Shown piece after piece: positions 36,959 to 48,960 of a DNA stretch of 64,000 bases (its first letter is position 1; each line of letters starts with the position of its first letter). This DNA is from Patagioenas fasciata. Its lineage: Eukaryota > Chordata > Aves > Columbiformes > Columbidae. The notes beneath the pieces were generated by a model. The model made no database searches. It saw only the letters and a program-made list of their open reading frames with translations, and was not told the origin of the DNA. The DNA lies in assembly GCF_037038585.1 (NCBI RefSeq), contig NC_092520.1, forward strand, positions 194,811,604-194,875,603, in the 5' to 3' direction. A program made the translations under genes and the position numbers.

Positions 36959-39487
36959 CTGAGGTGAGCCTAGCAAGACTGGTAGGAAGCCAAAAGAATT
37001 AAATATGGTTTGAATTCTGAATTCTGTATTTATTCATTGTGTGCACTCTAAGGGTCAGTGCTTACTGGATGCAGGGATTGGGAGCCAGCATGCACTTATA
37101 TCCCTTCCCACCAGAGACAGATTTAGCTCATTCTGGAGAGGAACCTAGATTGAAATTGGCACAAATGCAGTCATCGGACAGTACAGACAAACCACAAGAG
37201 CATTAACTATCCTGCAGATCCCAGTAGCTCTGTAATGCTGGATGAAGTACAGTATAAGAGAGAAACAGCTGAAATTCACATAGCAATGCCTGGATGAAGG
37301 GGTGAGACCTCACAGAAGAACCAAAATCAAAATAAGTTCTATAGAGCACCTATAGCAAGGAATATTTGCTTTCATAATGAATGTCTATGGATGCAAAGTA
37401 AGTAAAGAGCCCTGAAAACAAATGACTCTTTAAGTAACTGAAATATGCTCTCATAATGAACACCTAACATTAAGCCTACGCAATAAAGGATTCACTTCAT
37501 GCCTTAGAAGTGTTTGCATTTTACCCCAATTTGGCCACCTAAGTGGGATTTGCTGGATGCCAGACATTGAAACTGTTCAAATAATCAATGGAGAGAAATA
37601 GCTACCTCAGCCTGGGCATACTCTCCTCAGAGGAGAGAAATCTCCTTCTGGAGGTATAATCCCTCCCTGTAGAAAGAAAGGACCCTGGGTGGCTAGCTTA
37701 CATCAGAAGCTTAGCAGGTAGATAGCTGAAAGTGGCTGAACTGAATTCCACCCTCAACTGGTGTGCAGCTCCTCTCCCTTGGCCTGACACGGTTCAGGAG
37801 AAGCTGCAGCTGTGCAGTTATTTATTCTTTTTTCAGTGCTGGTGGGATCTTGGCTCCATACAATCTTCCAGCAGGTTTATTGAACACAGCTGAGTCAAGG
37901 GGGAAGGGAAGGAGGAGGTTGTAATTTCTTCTGGTATTGGACCAAAGTAAATCTATCTCCTCTTTCCACAGTAATGAACTTGGAGGTATATATCTGCATC
38001 AAAGCACCATTCTGGATGACTCAGACTAAAATCACAAGATATTCCTTATGCAGAACCCATTTCTAAAAATAATTTTACACTTTTCTGTTTTGTTACTCCT
38101 CAGCTGCCAGTAGTGAAGGATCTTTTTATCTTAATCTTTCTTTGTCTGCACTTTATTTAAGAGGTAGGCTGTAAAGCTTTCGGCGTTTCTCCATGCTGCT
38201 GAAACTGGGATAAATTTTTCATGTTGGCTGTACTCATTGTTCCATTTCTCCTAGTAAGAAGAAAACACCTCCTCACAAAAGCAAACTGTTGTTTTGTCAT
38301 TTAATATTCTCTGTTTCTTTTATGAAAATAAAAATTTATTTATACTATATTTAATTATGTTCTCTGTATGACTCCACACTGTTTCACAAGGCTCAAAGGA
38401 TTAAAAAGTTTATTGCATTTCTGTTTATTTTTTTGTCTATTTTCCATCTGCTATTCCATTTAGTTAGTATCCTCAAGTTTAAAACAAAATCCTGTATCTA
38501 CTTCAATCACTATCAGATAATTTTTTAGGCATCACTTTTGAAGCTTTCTCTCAGGTCTTTTTGATGTCTTAGCTATCTTCATCATGAAAATAATATTTCC
38601 TCATAATAATTTTTCTGTTACATTTATTTCCATTGTATTTAGAATTTTTTTTCTGTGCCAACAATTATTATCTTCAGCAGAAGACTTTGCTCGTTCCCGC
38701 AGTTTGACATTGTAACAACTAGTTTCCCCACTAACTTATTTTTCTCTTTAATTTTGTGGGTTGGAAGAAAATAAAAGAGTTAATATTTTATTCTTTCCTT
38801 TAAGGATGTAATGTCAGAGTGCAGTGCCATGATTATCTCACGCCTTTCTTTTACTCCATTTAAAACTGTTAGAGAAGGAGCTATATCCAGCAGTTAAGCA
38901 TCAGGAGTTGCGGGTGAGGCATTGGGAATTCAGTGTCTCTCTCTGGCACAGAGTCTCTAAGCGGGCACAAGCAGGCTGCAACAGCACTCACATGAAGGAT
39001 GAACTAGTAAAGACATGTTTGAAACGTAGATATAAAACCAAAATAAATCAATTTGGTTCAAGCAAAGTAATTATACTTCCATATAACATCATAAAAAGTG
39101 TCCATGACACAGTAATATAAAATGGCATGGAATTATTTTTGCAAGAATTTTATTTGCTCTTCCCATAACATCTACATGTTCCCTAGGAGACCTCTTTCTT
39201 CTTTTTTTTTTCTTTTTTTTTTTTTCCCCAAAAATACATGAAAGAAGAAGACAGGCATATTATTGACAGTGGTAGTTGCTATGCATAGCTTTTTCACCTT
39301 CTTAATTCATGGAGAAAAAAAATATTTACTTTTGTTATCAGTCTGAAGTGGTTGCTACCAAGTAAAGCTAATTTCATAAGTGCTCCTGTTGAGGATATTT
39401 TCTCACCTACAAAAAAAAAGCATCAAAACATTTTAGTATAAAAAAAGTGTATTATTATGTTTTCCTTCTTTTGCTTGTTCTCCTCAT
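36959..39487. other. Unassigned DNA
   Basis: No gene recognised. About 37030-37330 and 37600-37880 are GC-richer than their surroundings and could hold decayed transposons, but I cannot name any. A pyrimidine-rich run lies at about 39200-39228. Confidence 0.55.
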
Positions 39488-39560
39488 ATAGATTAAGAGC
39501 ATAAGGTCAGCAGAGATCACCTCATCTGACCCTTAAATTTACCAATCGACCAATGGATTC
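39488..39560 (-). mobile_element. Possible ancient CR1 3' end, minus strand
   Basis: The plus-strand phrase TAGATTAAGAGCATAAGGTC, then AGCAGAGATCACCTCATCTG and ACCC, resembles the reversed 3' end of old amniote CR1 families (the 'GGGACC...GATCATCTAGTCTGACC' type). It is short and diverged, hence low confidence. Confidence 0.35.
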
Positions 39561-39677
39561 CTCCTAGCAACGGTATTGACTAACATATATCTTGACCAAT
39601 TCAGGCCATGCCTCATTTACAAACACCTCTTTGTACCTTGCCATAGCACACAGTTCCTAGAAGTACAGTTTCCTCAG

Positions 39678-40318
39678 TTTTCTCCTTCCTTCCTTCCTTC
39701 CTCCCTCCCTCCCTCCCTCCCTCCCTTCCTTCCTCCCTCCCTCCCTCCCTCCCTTCCTTCCTCCCTTCCTCCCTTCCTCCCTTCCTCCCTTCCTCCCTTC
39801 CTCCCTTTCTTCCTCCCTCCCTTCCTCTCTCCCTTCCTCCCTTCCTTCCTTCCTCCCTTCCTTCCCCCTTCCTTCCTCCCTCTCTCCCTTCCTTCCTCCC
39901 TCACTCCCTCCCTTCCTCCCTCCCTTCCTCCCTTCCTTCCTCCCTCCCTCCCTGCTTCCCTTCCTCCCTTCCTTCCTCCCTCCCTTCCTCCCTTCCTCCT
40001 TCCCTCCCTTCCTCCCTCCCTCCCTTCCTCTCTTCCTTCCTCTCTTCCTTCCTCCCTTCCTCTCTTCCTTCCTCTCTCTCTCTCCCTCCTTCTCTTTCTT
40101 TTTCACTTTCTTTGTCTTTCTTTCTCTTTCTTCCTCTTCCTCTCTTCCTTCCTCCCTTCCTCTCTTCCTTCCTCTCTCTCTTTCTCTCTCTCCCTCCTTC
40201 TCTTTCTTTTTCACTTTCTTTGTCTTTCTTTCTCTTTCTCTTTCTCCCTCTCCCTCTCCCTCTCCCTCTCCCTCTCCCTCTTCCTCTTCCTCTCTTTTGC
40301 TCACTCTCTCTTTCTCTC
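39678..40318 (-). repeat. 641-bp polypyrimidine microsatellite, (CCTT/CCCT/CTTT)n
   Basis: Almost pure C and T on the plus strand, with only eight purines in 641 bp (39903, 39954, 40105, 40114, 40213, 40222, 40299, 40303). The left part is CCTT/CCCT, the middle CTTT-rich and the right end (CCCTCT)n at about 40245-40280. A 108-bp internal duplication is described in the findings. The 261-codon frame on the plus strand (Leu/Pro/Ser/Phe) and the Arg/Glu/Lys/Gly frames opposite are artefacts. Confidence 0.97.
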
Positions 40319-41455
40319 AAAGTGTTTTGGTAATTCAACCAACTTTACAACATTATTTTAAAATGTAGATTAATCACACCTAATTTAGATATCCACTCTA
40401 TAGACATCCATAACAGAGATAGTCAGGCTCCCTTTATAGACAGCTGACAGAAACAGGCACTTTCAGGGTATGACTCATTTAACCTATGTTAAATGCCTAT
40501 GTTAGCACAACATGAATCATATCTCCTTAATGTAAAGAGAGGCTGCAGAACTTTTTCAGATGTTGGATATTTTCTACTCATTACTGCCCTGTTTATGCAT
40601 TCCAATTGTATTTTTTTTTTTTTTTTTTCACTGCTGCTAATGAGGGCTCTTGTCAAGTTGCTTAATTAATGTGCCTCCTAAATTCTTACAGAATTACTAA
40701 TTTCCAAGAAATTAATTCAAATTCTGTAGTTATGGCTTTGTTCCTTGTACCACAATGTATTCAGTTATGATTCCTTCATGACAGATATTTGTTTATACTA
40801 CAATAGAATCTGGAATGCTTAAAACCCCGTTTGACTAGAACAAATCTAAGCAGAGTTATAACCTCTGTCCTAACTGGCTAACAAGTTGAATATATTAGGA
40901 AAGGAGAACAAAAAAACAAAAAAACAAACAAAAAAAAAAAAAAACAAACCAAAAAACTAATTCTAGGGAAAAAAAGCTATAGGAAAAGTTATATTAATTA
41001 GGATCTGTTATTTTTATTCTATGAAGTACCTAATAGCTTACAAACAATGTGAGCCATCTTTTTTAGACTTCATTTGCTTAATATCTTTTTTACAAAAGAA
41101 TAATTTCATAGGATAATAATTTCAGATAAATTCTGAAATTTTAGAATAAGAAATTCCTAGTAATGCTCCAGATTTTTGGTTTTTTAGCAGAAATATGTTG
41201 GCAAAATCCTTCTGTAACACAAATCAGTCCTATTTTTTAAAAGATTTTGGCACATACATTCCAGTACAAGATGGCATCAAAAGTTACATAGTTTGTCCCT
41301 TTAACACCATCTGTTATGCTTCAGTAAAATTATGAAAAAGGATAAGATTATGAAAAAACAATTAATCAAAATTAGAAGATGTTTAACAAAATGAATGTAT
41401 CATATTCAACAGACTAGTGATAAAAAATACTCTTCTGTGAGGTCATTCAAGATAA
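40319..41455. other. Unassigned AT-rich DNA with homopolymer tracts
   Basis: Poly-T lies at 40611-40628 and an A-rich tract with AAAC units at 40908-40957. No gene or transposon recognised before the LTR. Confidence 0.6.
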
Positions 41456-41693
41456 CATACTGTCCTGGTTTTGTTAAAAAACAAGTTTCTTTTTTAGCGA
41501 ATTTTGCCTGTCAGCTAAAGCCTTCATATTAGCTGCATTTTCCTGGAGAACCAGACACATGTTTTGATAAACCTAGCAATGGAATGCAAACTTATTGATA
41601 AGTACGGATGGACATCTTGCAAGAGAGGCAATGAGAAACCAGTGACCAAGAGACTGACCAACGGTGTATAACATTCCATTCACGTGAATACTT

Positions 41694-41703
41694 CATATAA
41701 AAG
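41694..41703 (+). promoter_or_regulatory. TATA-like box of the solo LTR
   Basis: CATATAAAAG in the middle of the LTR, where the U3 promoter of a retroviral LTR is expected. Transcription would start roughly 25-30 bases downstream. Activity today is unknown. Confidence 0.5.
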
Positions 41704-42009
41704 TGGGAGATCGCAAGGATCTTGTCCCTTTTCCTTTCCCTTTTTCCTCATGGCTGACAGTAGGAGAGGACCTTGCTGGCCGTCCCTGCGAACTGAGGCC
41801 TAGTGAGAGACTGAATCCAGCTCCGATTGGCTACAGAGTCTAATCCAGGACTTTGGGTGCTGGCTCTGCAGTTGCTGAGACTTTCAAGATTGGTTTTGTA
41901 TATTTTGTATTATTTTCTCTATTCTTATTAGTAGCATTAGTAAAACATCTTTAACTTTTCCAACTCTCTTCTCTCTGTCCTTCTTTCCCTCCCGATCGCC
42001 TGTCCTGAG

Positions 42010-42060
42010 TGGGAAGGGGGGAGAGGGAGGGGCAAAAGGGGGAAGTGGGGGGGAGAGGAG
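42010..42060 (+). repeat. G-rich quadruplex motif inside the solo LTR
   Basis: Runs of three to seven G, separated by short A/C-containing loops, fill this stretch. There are at least five usable runs, giving a strong plus-strand quadruplex pattern in the downstream part of the LTR. Confidence 0.8.
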
Positions 42061-42246
42061 GTGAACAATACATCTGCCAGGGTTTGATTGTCACCCCGCA
42101 ATCTAAACCCTCGACACATACTAGTATCTGTTAAAGAAACTAGATAAACCCCAGAAGATTGAAAAGGGCTTTGAATGAAAAAAAACACTGGTTAAAGGAC
42201 AGAAAACGATTGATTGTAGGTTAGTAGTTTTCCACAAAGAAGGAAG

Positions 42247-42940
42247 GTCACCTCTGCAATATGTCAGAGATCTCTACGGGGACAAATGTTGTTCAAAATA
42301 TTAATAAATAATCTGCAAGACTGAAACTAAAATATCTGTTAATTGTTTTAATTTATACAAGCAGTTTAAAAAAGAGGACTGCCTGTAGGAACTGCAGGCA
42401 AATTGGGTATCTGGGCTTGATCAGTTGAAATTCATTGTAATTGAACATAGAATGAAACTCACGAAAAAGTGGCCTTAACTTGATAACCTGGAACAGTGTC
42501 TTGAACCTGCAGTAGATAATTTTAGGAAAATGTCAGATCAGTTCTAAATGACAACCAATAGAGCAGGTAGCACGTTACTGAGACAGGTATAAAGAACTAA
42601 ATAGGAAAGGTCATTATAACTCCATACATCCATAGTGCCACCATTGGAGGACTGACTAAATAAACAAGGACTCCTGCTGGAAGGGGGAGATGTATCAAGT
42701 GTGTGAGAAATTGTAGCTGACATTGAAAGATTTAGCAAAGATCAGCTGTTCTCTTTTCATTAAAAGAACTAGGGTCTGAAGATCACAAGCAGGTTTTTTA
42801 AAGCAAAGATAGTTCTTCTCAAACCACACAGTTGTGATGCAAAAGTTCCCAAAGAAGAAAATTCTGGATGCTAATAGCTTGCATACTTTCAAGAGCAGGC
42901 TGGACAAGTTCATGGAAGACAAATATGTCCAGGGCTTTAC
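42247..42940 (+). mobile_element. Decayed CR1 LINE, late RT and 3' part
   Basis: At 42247-42310 a frame reads VTSAICQRSLRGQMLFKILI then NNLQD. This aligns with the CR1 reverse-transcriptase stretch VTSGVPQGSVLGPMLFNIFI. The GVPQGS residues have changed and a stop follows. Further right the sequence keeps CR1-like order in broken frames (KFIVIE-type wording near 42430). Near 42885 it reads FKSRLDKFMEDKY, which may be the 3' portion. Strongly diverged; the right boundary is uncertain. Confidence 0.6.
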
Positions 42941-43858
42941 AATGACTTTGTTTTCTGTTATCAACAAATTATTGAGCCATCAATCACCAGAAACAGGAAC
43001 AGTAGTCAGAAAAATACTACTTTTTGTTCTGCCTGTTCCTGTGTGTTCTCCTAAGCCTCCATACACAGCCACAACCAGGTGCTGTGTTTGATGGAGCTTG
43101 TTCTGGCCCCTCAGGAAACGGATACAAAACCTCAGAATTCTATAAGAATATTCTTAAAAATATGTGATAATTTATAATATTGTTGTGTCATTACATTTTT
43201 AAAGGGTGTTTTTAAAAACATATGAAAGAGTAAGTAGAAAAATTACTGTATTTTGACAGCAAAAGGAAGAATCTAGTTATACTGTATCTCATTGCACTGC
43301 AGTGGTTTTAAACATCTTTAGGGCAAGGACTGTATTGTAATCTACAGACCGTAGTTCCATAAAGTCCATGATATGAATAAATTCCAATAGTTCAAATGGT
43401 GTACAACACAAATAAGAATAATAGGAAAATCAAACATATAGTATAAAGCTCTGGAAAAATATGTGATGTAGATTGTTAATGTCTGCTGGAGCTGTTCACA
43501 TTCAAATTGGAAAGGCATGCAAAGCCTATGTCTATATATAAAATGTAAATTGACAATAGACTTTAATTGTAATTATATATATACTGAAATCCCCTGCACC
43601 AGATAAACTATTTGAATGTGTTTGTTATAGCTTCAAGTAATTTAAATAGTGAAGATAGTGAAGACGACATGGAATAAGACCACAGTGCAATGTTTGATGC
43701 CAAGATCTTTTGTTGCTTCTTCATGAATAATATGGTAGTAAAACAGTCTGTATTAGATGATGGAAATGCCTATGGAAATGCAGCAGTGCAATGGGACATA
43801 AATGCAGATTCGGAAAAAAAAAAAAACAGTCTGAGGATAAGCACAGCTAATTAACGTA
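42941..43858. other. Unassigned AT-rich DNA
   Basis: No gene or recognisable element. A poly-A run lies at about 43814-43826. Confidence 0.55.
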
Positions 43859-43935
43859 CCATAGAATGGTAGAATCGTTTGGGTTGCAGGGGACCTTCAA
43901 AGATCATCTAGTCCAAACATTCTTCTCCTGTGTGA
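43859..43935 (-). mobile_element. Short CR1 LINE 3' end, minus strand
   Basis: CCATAGAATGGTAGAATCGT, then GGGACCTTCAAAGATCATCT and AGTCCAA, is the reversed terminal part of avian CR1, including the CATAGAAT end repeat. Only the last ~75 bp is present, a typical 5'-truncated copy. Confidence 0.8.
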
Positions 43936-44384
43936 GTCTCTGTTATGCATCACGATTATTTTGCTGAAATCTTGTAGTCAGGAGACCTACCACCGCTACT
44001 TTGACACCTCTGCAGTTGGAGATTGCTACCCAAAGACTGTTTGGCGTGTCAAAATGAAAAAGTGTTTGCCTTCTGTTCCAAGTACTATAAAAGGAAACTA
44101 TTGCTCCATCCTGTCTCTACTGGAACCTCTTTATACCTACTGCTTTGTTCTCTGCTGGATTATTTTCAGTTACTTAATTGTGGCAACTGTAAATATTCTA
44201 GATGTAATTAAGCAGTTTAAGAGGGTCTCTGTTCTATAATAAGCTCTGTAATAATCCTTATTAAAATATGCACAAATAAAAAGTTTCTGATTATATATAT
44301 AGGGGTTAGAGGAATATATAGGGAAATTAGATAACTATCTCTCACTGACATTCAGAATTGCTTAATTCCAGCTTATGTCACCAC
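43936..44384. other. Unassigned DNA between two CR1 fragments
   Basis: Plus-strand frames at 43961-44239 and 44023-44211 have no recognisable domain. Nothing else is supported. Confidence 0.5.
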
Positions 44385-44600
44385 ACCAAGGCTATAGTAA
44401 GGCTAGTCATGAGGAAAAACTTCCTAATCATACAGAAAGTGAAACACTGCAAAAGACTGCAGGACAGCTGGGGTAGGCTGCTGACCTTTATTGTTGGCAA
44501 TTATGCAAACATCTGTCTCTGTGATCTAAGATCCTCTATTGAGGCAGAAGGATAGATTAAATGAACTTCCACTGTTCCTTCCAACCAAAGTTCCTTCCAA
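44385..44600 (+). mobile_element. Decayed CR1 LINE 3' region, plus strand
   Basis: GTCATGAGGAAAAACTTCCT, CAGCTGGGGTAGGCTGC and, at the right, AACTTCCACTGTTCCTTCCA follow the order of the CR1 3' region. The usual central text and tail repeat are eroded. It is opposite in orientation to the CR1 tail 450 bp upstream, so these are separate insertions. Confidence 0.65.
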
Positions 44601-45780
44601 GTCTGTAATTTTATTTGTTGAACTTTTTTGTGTAACTCAGGTTTTTCAAGTTAATGTTCGAGGGAAGAAACTTATATTGAAGAAAGCAAAGATAATATTG
44701 CCCAGCTGATACATAAGAACAATTCTATAACAGGAACTATAGAAGAAAACAATACTGACAGGGGAATTTGTTGACATGAGTTCAGTTTAGCATGTTAATT
44801 TTTGGTCATCAGGATTATTTCAGACTTTGGTAAAATAGGAGAATGCTTATACCAGTGACAAATACAGGGTGACACCTCTCCAGGTATTCAGTTCTCCCAA
44901 ATGAGTTTATTAAATAAATAAATAAATCTGAATGAGGCCCCAGAAAATCTTTTAATTGAAGGTGAACAGTTTGAGTGAAATACTAAAACCTCAAATATAC
45001 AGTAGAAATAAACATCATATATAGGTTTTCTATTGTCTTTCTTGAGAATCAGGACTCCAGAGTATAGAAATGACATAACTGTACTGAATTTAATGATGAT
45101 TTCATTCTAGACTTCAACCTAGGAAATGTAATCTGACTTCCTGGTATATTACTTTGGTGAAAGCTGTGAAAATCAGAGACTTTTATCTGACATCTCTTCA
45201 CTAGGAGAGAAGGATGGTTACCAAAGCATCTTCATAGTTATCTTCCATTTCTGAAAAAGATAAGAACAGCCACATACACAAGTGCTAAATGAATTAAGTT
45301 TATCTCATGTTAACATTTGAATAGATCTGGACAATGAGAATGATAACAATGCTTAGATGATTCATAATCAATGTCCTTTTTCCTTTCAAATTTATGGAGA
45401 ATGAGTGGAAAACTTAGCATAGGGAGTTTCAACAAAGCATGTGTATCAAGAAGACCAAAAACTATAATAAAAGTAAAGTGACAAATGAATAAGTAAATGT
45501 GAGTGATTCATGATACGAAAATCTTAGTATAAAACACTTGATGATGGTGTTTCAATGTCACTCACTATAAAAACATTTTCAAGAATGCTGGAGAATATTT
45601 ACTGAAGTTAATATAACTTTTTTCAACTCCTTATATAGGGTTTCACATGGAACATATGGATACATGCAAATTGGTAGACTCAGATTATACCTATTTAGGG
45701 GTAATAATGGAACCCATTAATACTGAATTACTGCTACATACTCTTTAAAAATACAGAACACACATCCATCACAGGCAGGC
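44601..45780. other. Unassigned AT-rich DNA
   Basis: It contains (AAAT)n at 44910-44927. No gene or transposon recognised. Confidence 0.6.
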
Positions 45781-45918
45781 AAGAGAGAGAGAGAAGGGAG
45801 GGAGGGAGGAAGGAAGGAAAGAAGGAAGGAAGGAAGGAAGGAAGGAAGGAAGGAAGGAAGGAAGGAAGGAAGGAAGGAAGGAAGGAAGGAAGGAAGGAAG
45901 GAAGGAAGGAAGGAAAAA
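45781..45918 (+). repeat. (GGAA)n microsatellite
   Basis: 138 bp of unbroken purine: GAGA and GGGA units at the left, then near-perfect GGAA from about 45808 to 45913. The long homogeneous array suggests recent growth and likely length variation. Ser/Phe/Leu/Pro frames opposite are artefacts. Confidence 0.97.
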
Positions 45919-48689
45919 CATAACAAGAGAGAAAGTAAAAAACTTTGAAAATCACAGATATTTGTGAAGTACTGATCAGAATGTGGTGACCACTAGTTTC
46001 TGAAAAACAAGATCACTTTAGGGCATCTCTGTTTGAGAATCACACAGTTGATTTAGAACGAAGTATCATGATTTCATATGTGCAGATGGATTTTGACTCT
46101 TTTGCATTCCTTCACTACTGTTTCTGAGGTGAAAATAGCTTAGCCTGAAGTCTTGCTAGTGTTTGTCATCTAAGATGACAGTTTCTTCTGGTGCAAAACT
46201 GGGATTGCTGTTAGGTAGTTTGTTAACATCATTGTATAAAATTTTAAAAGGTTGTGTGGCCATCCTATGTTACCAGTGAGATACCAGTCTCTTATCAAAA
46301 GCTGCATCTTTAAGTAAGTTGATATTAGAATGAGATGTATAAAATATTCAACAGAAAATATTTTAAATATGCACATATGTCTGTTTTTACTATGTATTTT
46401 TAGTCATTACAGAAAATGACTTAACTTATAATCATTAAATAAGAAAACTAATTTTAAATATCTAACTAAGCTAACTAAGTATCACTGAATGATTTAAAGA
46501 CCTAGTTGCTTCAGGTAATTTTACTCAATATGCATGACAAATTGAAAGCATTCTAAGATTTACAGGAAAACATACAAACAAAAAATTATTAAAAAGTCAT
46601 TTATAGGTTGAGAAGAAAATTTGAGACAAACACTGTTTTAAGAATTTGAAATTTTCCAAGGATTTAAATATCTTACAAAATTCAGACACTTTATGGAGCT
46701 TTGCTTTCAATACTTTGAAAAAAATCCAACAGTAGTTAAGGGCTTCTCTTTCTTTTTGTTCCTTTAATATTGAAATTGTATTTAGATTTAATATTAATTC
46801 ATATCAACAATATAAAGAAAAAAAGAATAGATATTGAAGTATAACAATGATAGTAGGCATGAAATTGCTTTGTACCATTTCACAGTGTCAGCATTTACTG
46901 TTACCTAGAATTAAACTATATTAGAAATGATGAAATGTCTGCTCTTCACAGAATTTTAGAGTTAACCATATTCCTCCTATTCCTATCAGCCATTACAGTG
47001 AAGAATGATGTATACTTTTTATCTCTCAGAGTTTCTTAGATCACAGACTGGATTTTCTTTTTTAGCCATTCATACTTTCCAAAAAACAAACAACTTTGCA
47101 AGATGTGCTCTTGTTTGTCACTCCTTGCAGTCTTCAGACCCCTGGGACACAGGTTGTTGAGTATGTAATAATTATATGTAATTTTATAAAAAGTGTCTCA
47201 CCTCTTGTCTACTTGTTTTCTTATTTTATGCAATAGAAATAATCTAAGTAAAGTTGTATAAAGCACCTATAACAACCAGAAAGGAGCGTTTCAGGGGTAA
47301 TGTGAGACTTAAGTAATGAATTGTCTGTAACAGGCCTAATCAAAAGGCCCTCATGAAAGGTACTGTTTTTTCCATTCGTTCTGAGTAAGGTTGTTTAATC
47401 ATGTACCCAATGAATTTATGGGGAAATGCTCCAGAAGCACAAGCCATTCTTCTATTACTGTGCCCAACAACAGGAGAATTAGAGTCTTGAACTCTGGAAG
47501 TCTATCAGCCTGCAGTCATTTACAGAAGAGTCAAAACCCATATAAATCACCTCTGAAGCTTTTAAGAAAGCCAAGGACAAGATGCTCTGATGACTCTCTA
47601 CAGCTTGGAACTGAGAAATTCTTGGCTCAAAATGCTGACTTTTAGCCAAGGTACTGAACAGTAAGTTTACTTTTTGTCATGTTATAACCACCTCAGAAAA
47701 AGTACAACGTGATCATAGAGAACAGGTTGAGGTAAAACAAGGGCAGAAAAAATAAACTGCATGACTGAGAAAAAATCTGTAGAGTTCTAGTTGTAGTGAA
47801 CATATTAGTTTTCAGTGCTATACATCAGTAGGTTTTGGTTCTTTGATGCCACAACATCAGAGGACAAGAGTAGTGTTAGTGTGCTTAGTCTAAGAACAAC
47901 CACTTAAGAGGTGCCTGACTGAAAGTCTGGAATGGAATTGACATAAAAGGTTACTCATTGCTTAAAATGAATGGAAATGATCCCACATTCAAGATGATAT
48001 GTCATTATTAGAAATATTTTGAAATTTGATGGTAATTATACTATTAATAGAAATAGAGACAAAAATGTGTAAATTTGCAAAATTGTAGACTAGATGAGTT
48101 AAATATCTTGAAATAAGATCCAAACATTATTTTAATGAACAGAGACTCCCCTACCTGACATTACTACAGAAAGGAACCCTAGAAAGTATCATTTGAAGTT
48201 CAGATAAAAGAAATCATCTGTGATTTTTTTTTTAAGTCAAGCACAATTAGACTTAACCTCCCCCTCCCAACTATTATTTTATTGCTTTTTAAAAGACATA
48301 TCTGAGGTATCTTGTATTAAAAATTCACCACAATACAAATATAACTGTCAGTTGTATTGCTCTCGTATTTTTATTTTGGGAATACACATAAAGTATGTAT
48401 GCACTTCATGAATATTGTTTTGGTTTTTATGTAAATGGAAAAGCCATGCTCCAGATTCTAGTTACATAGTTTAGTTTTTTGGATATATTTCAAAGGATTG
48501 ATCTATGAACGTAATTTCAGAAACAAGCATGGTCTTATAGCTATGAGTATAATCTGTTAAGCCTTAAGTCTTCCATCATATCTTACAAGCAAGAAATGGA
48601 CTAACCTCTAAAATATAAAATAGTATATGTGACAAGAGATAGAAATGTGATCATTATTTCTTTTTTTGTTGTTATTCATTGGGTTGCCA
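45919..48689. other. Unassigned AT-rich DNA
   Basis: No gene or transposon recognised. A plus-strand frame at 47391-47645 (84 codons, Ser/Lys/Arg-rich) is open but has no domain I know and no convincing splice signals. Confidence 0.55.
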
Positions 48690-48960
48690 TTTGACAGTCA
48701 TAAGCAACATCAATAAAGGACAGCAGAGTACTAACAGTGCCAAAGTGACAATATAATGTCATTTAAAACTCTTTTTAATTACAAGACTAATTAATTAAAA
48801 ACCTGGCCTTACTGCATACAGCACACTTGTTAAAAACAAGCAGGTTATTGGCCTGATTTGTTCAAAATTGCATCTACAAATAAGCTCATAGATGTTCTCT
48901 CATCAGCTTTCACAGTGTGTCCAATGTGTACACAAATGCAGAGATGGCTAAAATTTGAGG
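48690..48960. promoter_or_regulatory. Candidate conserved noncoding element with homeodomain sites
   Basis: High-complexity block with three homeodomain-type cores in 25 bp (TTTAATTAC and CTAATTAATTAAAA, about 48775-48800). This is followed by non-repetitive sequence including TTATTGGCCTGATTTG (near 48846) and CACAGTGTGTCCAATGTG. The texture is enhancer-like. Picked by eye only. Confidence 0.25.

Larger units (their letters stand above)
41461..42116 (+). mobile_element. Solo LTR of an avian endogenous retrovirus, with 5-bp target duplication
   Basis: A 656-bp unit begins TGTCCTGGTTTTG and ends CTCGACA. It is flanked by identical CATAC copies at 41456-41460 and 42117-42121. The TG...CA ends and perfect duplication show a complete LTR with no internal region, produced by LTR-LTR recombination. 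A five-base duplication fits ERVL-like families better than six-base ERVK. Inside are a TATA-like CATATAAAAG (about 41694-41703), a possible AGTAAA polyadenylation signal (41939-41944) and G-rich 3' sequence (42010-42060). The sequence matches my memory of a common neoavian LTR with few differences, so insertion is fairly recent. Confidence 0.93.

Noticed and set aside
39576..40361. 261-codon open frame, the longest in the window
   Set aside because: It is the translation of the pyrimidine microsatellite (Leu/Pro/Ser/Phe). The opposite strand is equally open with Arg/Glu/Lys/Gly, as expected for such a repeat.
47391..47645. 84-codon Ser/Lys/Arg-rich frame as a small gene
   Set aside because: No family likeness, no promoter or splice evidence, and length within chance range for this many frames.
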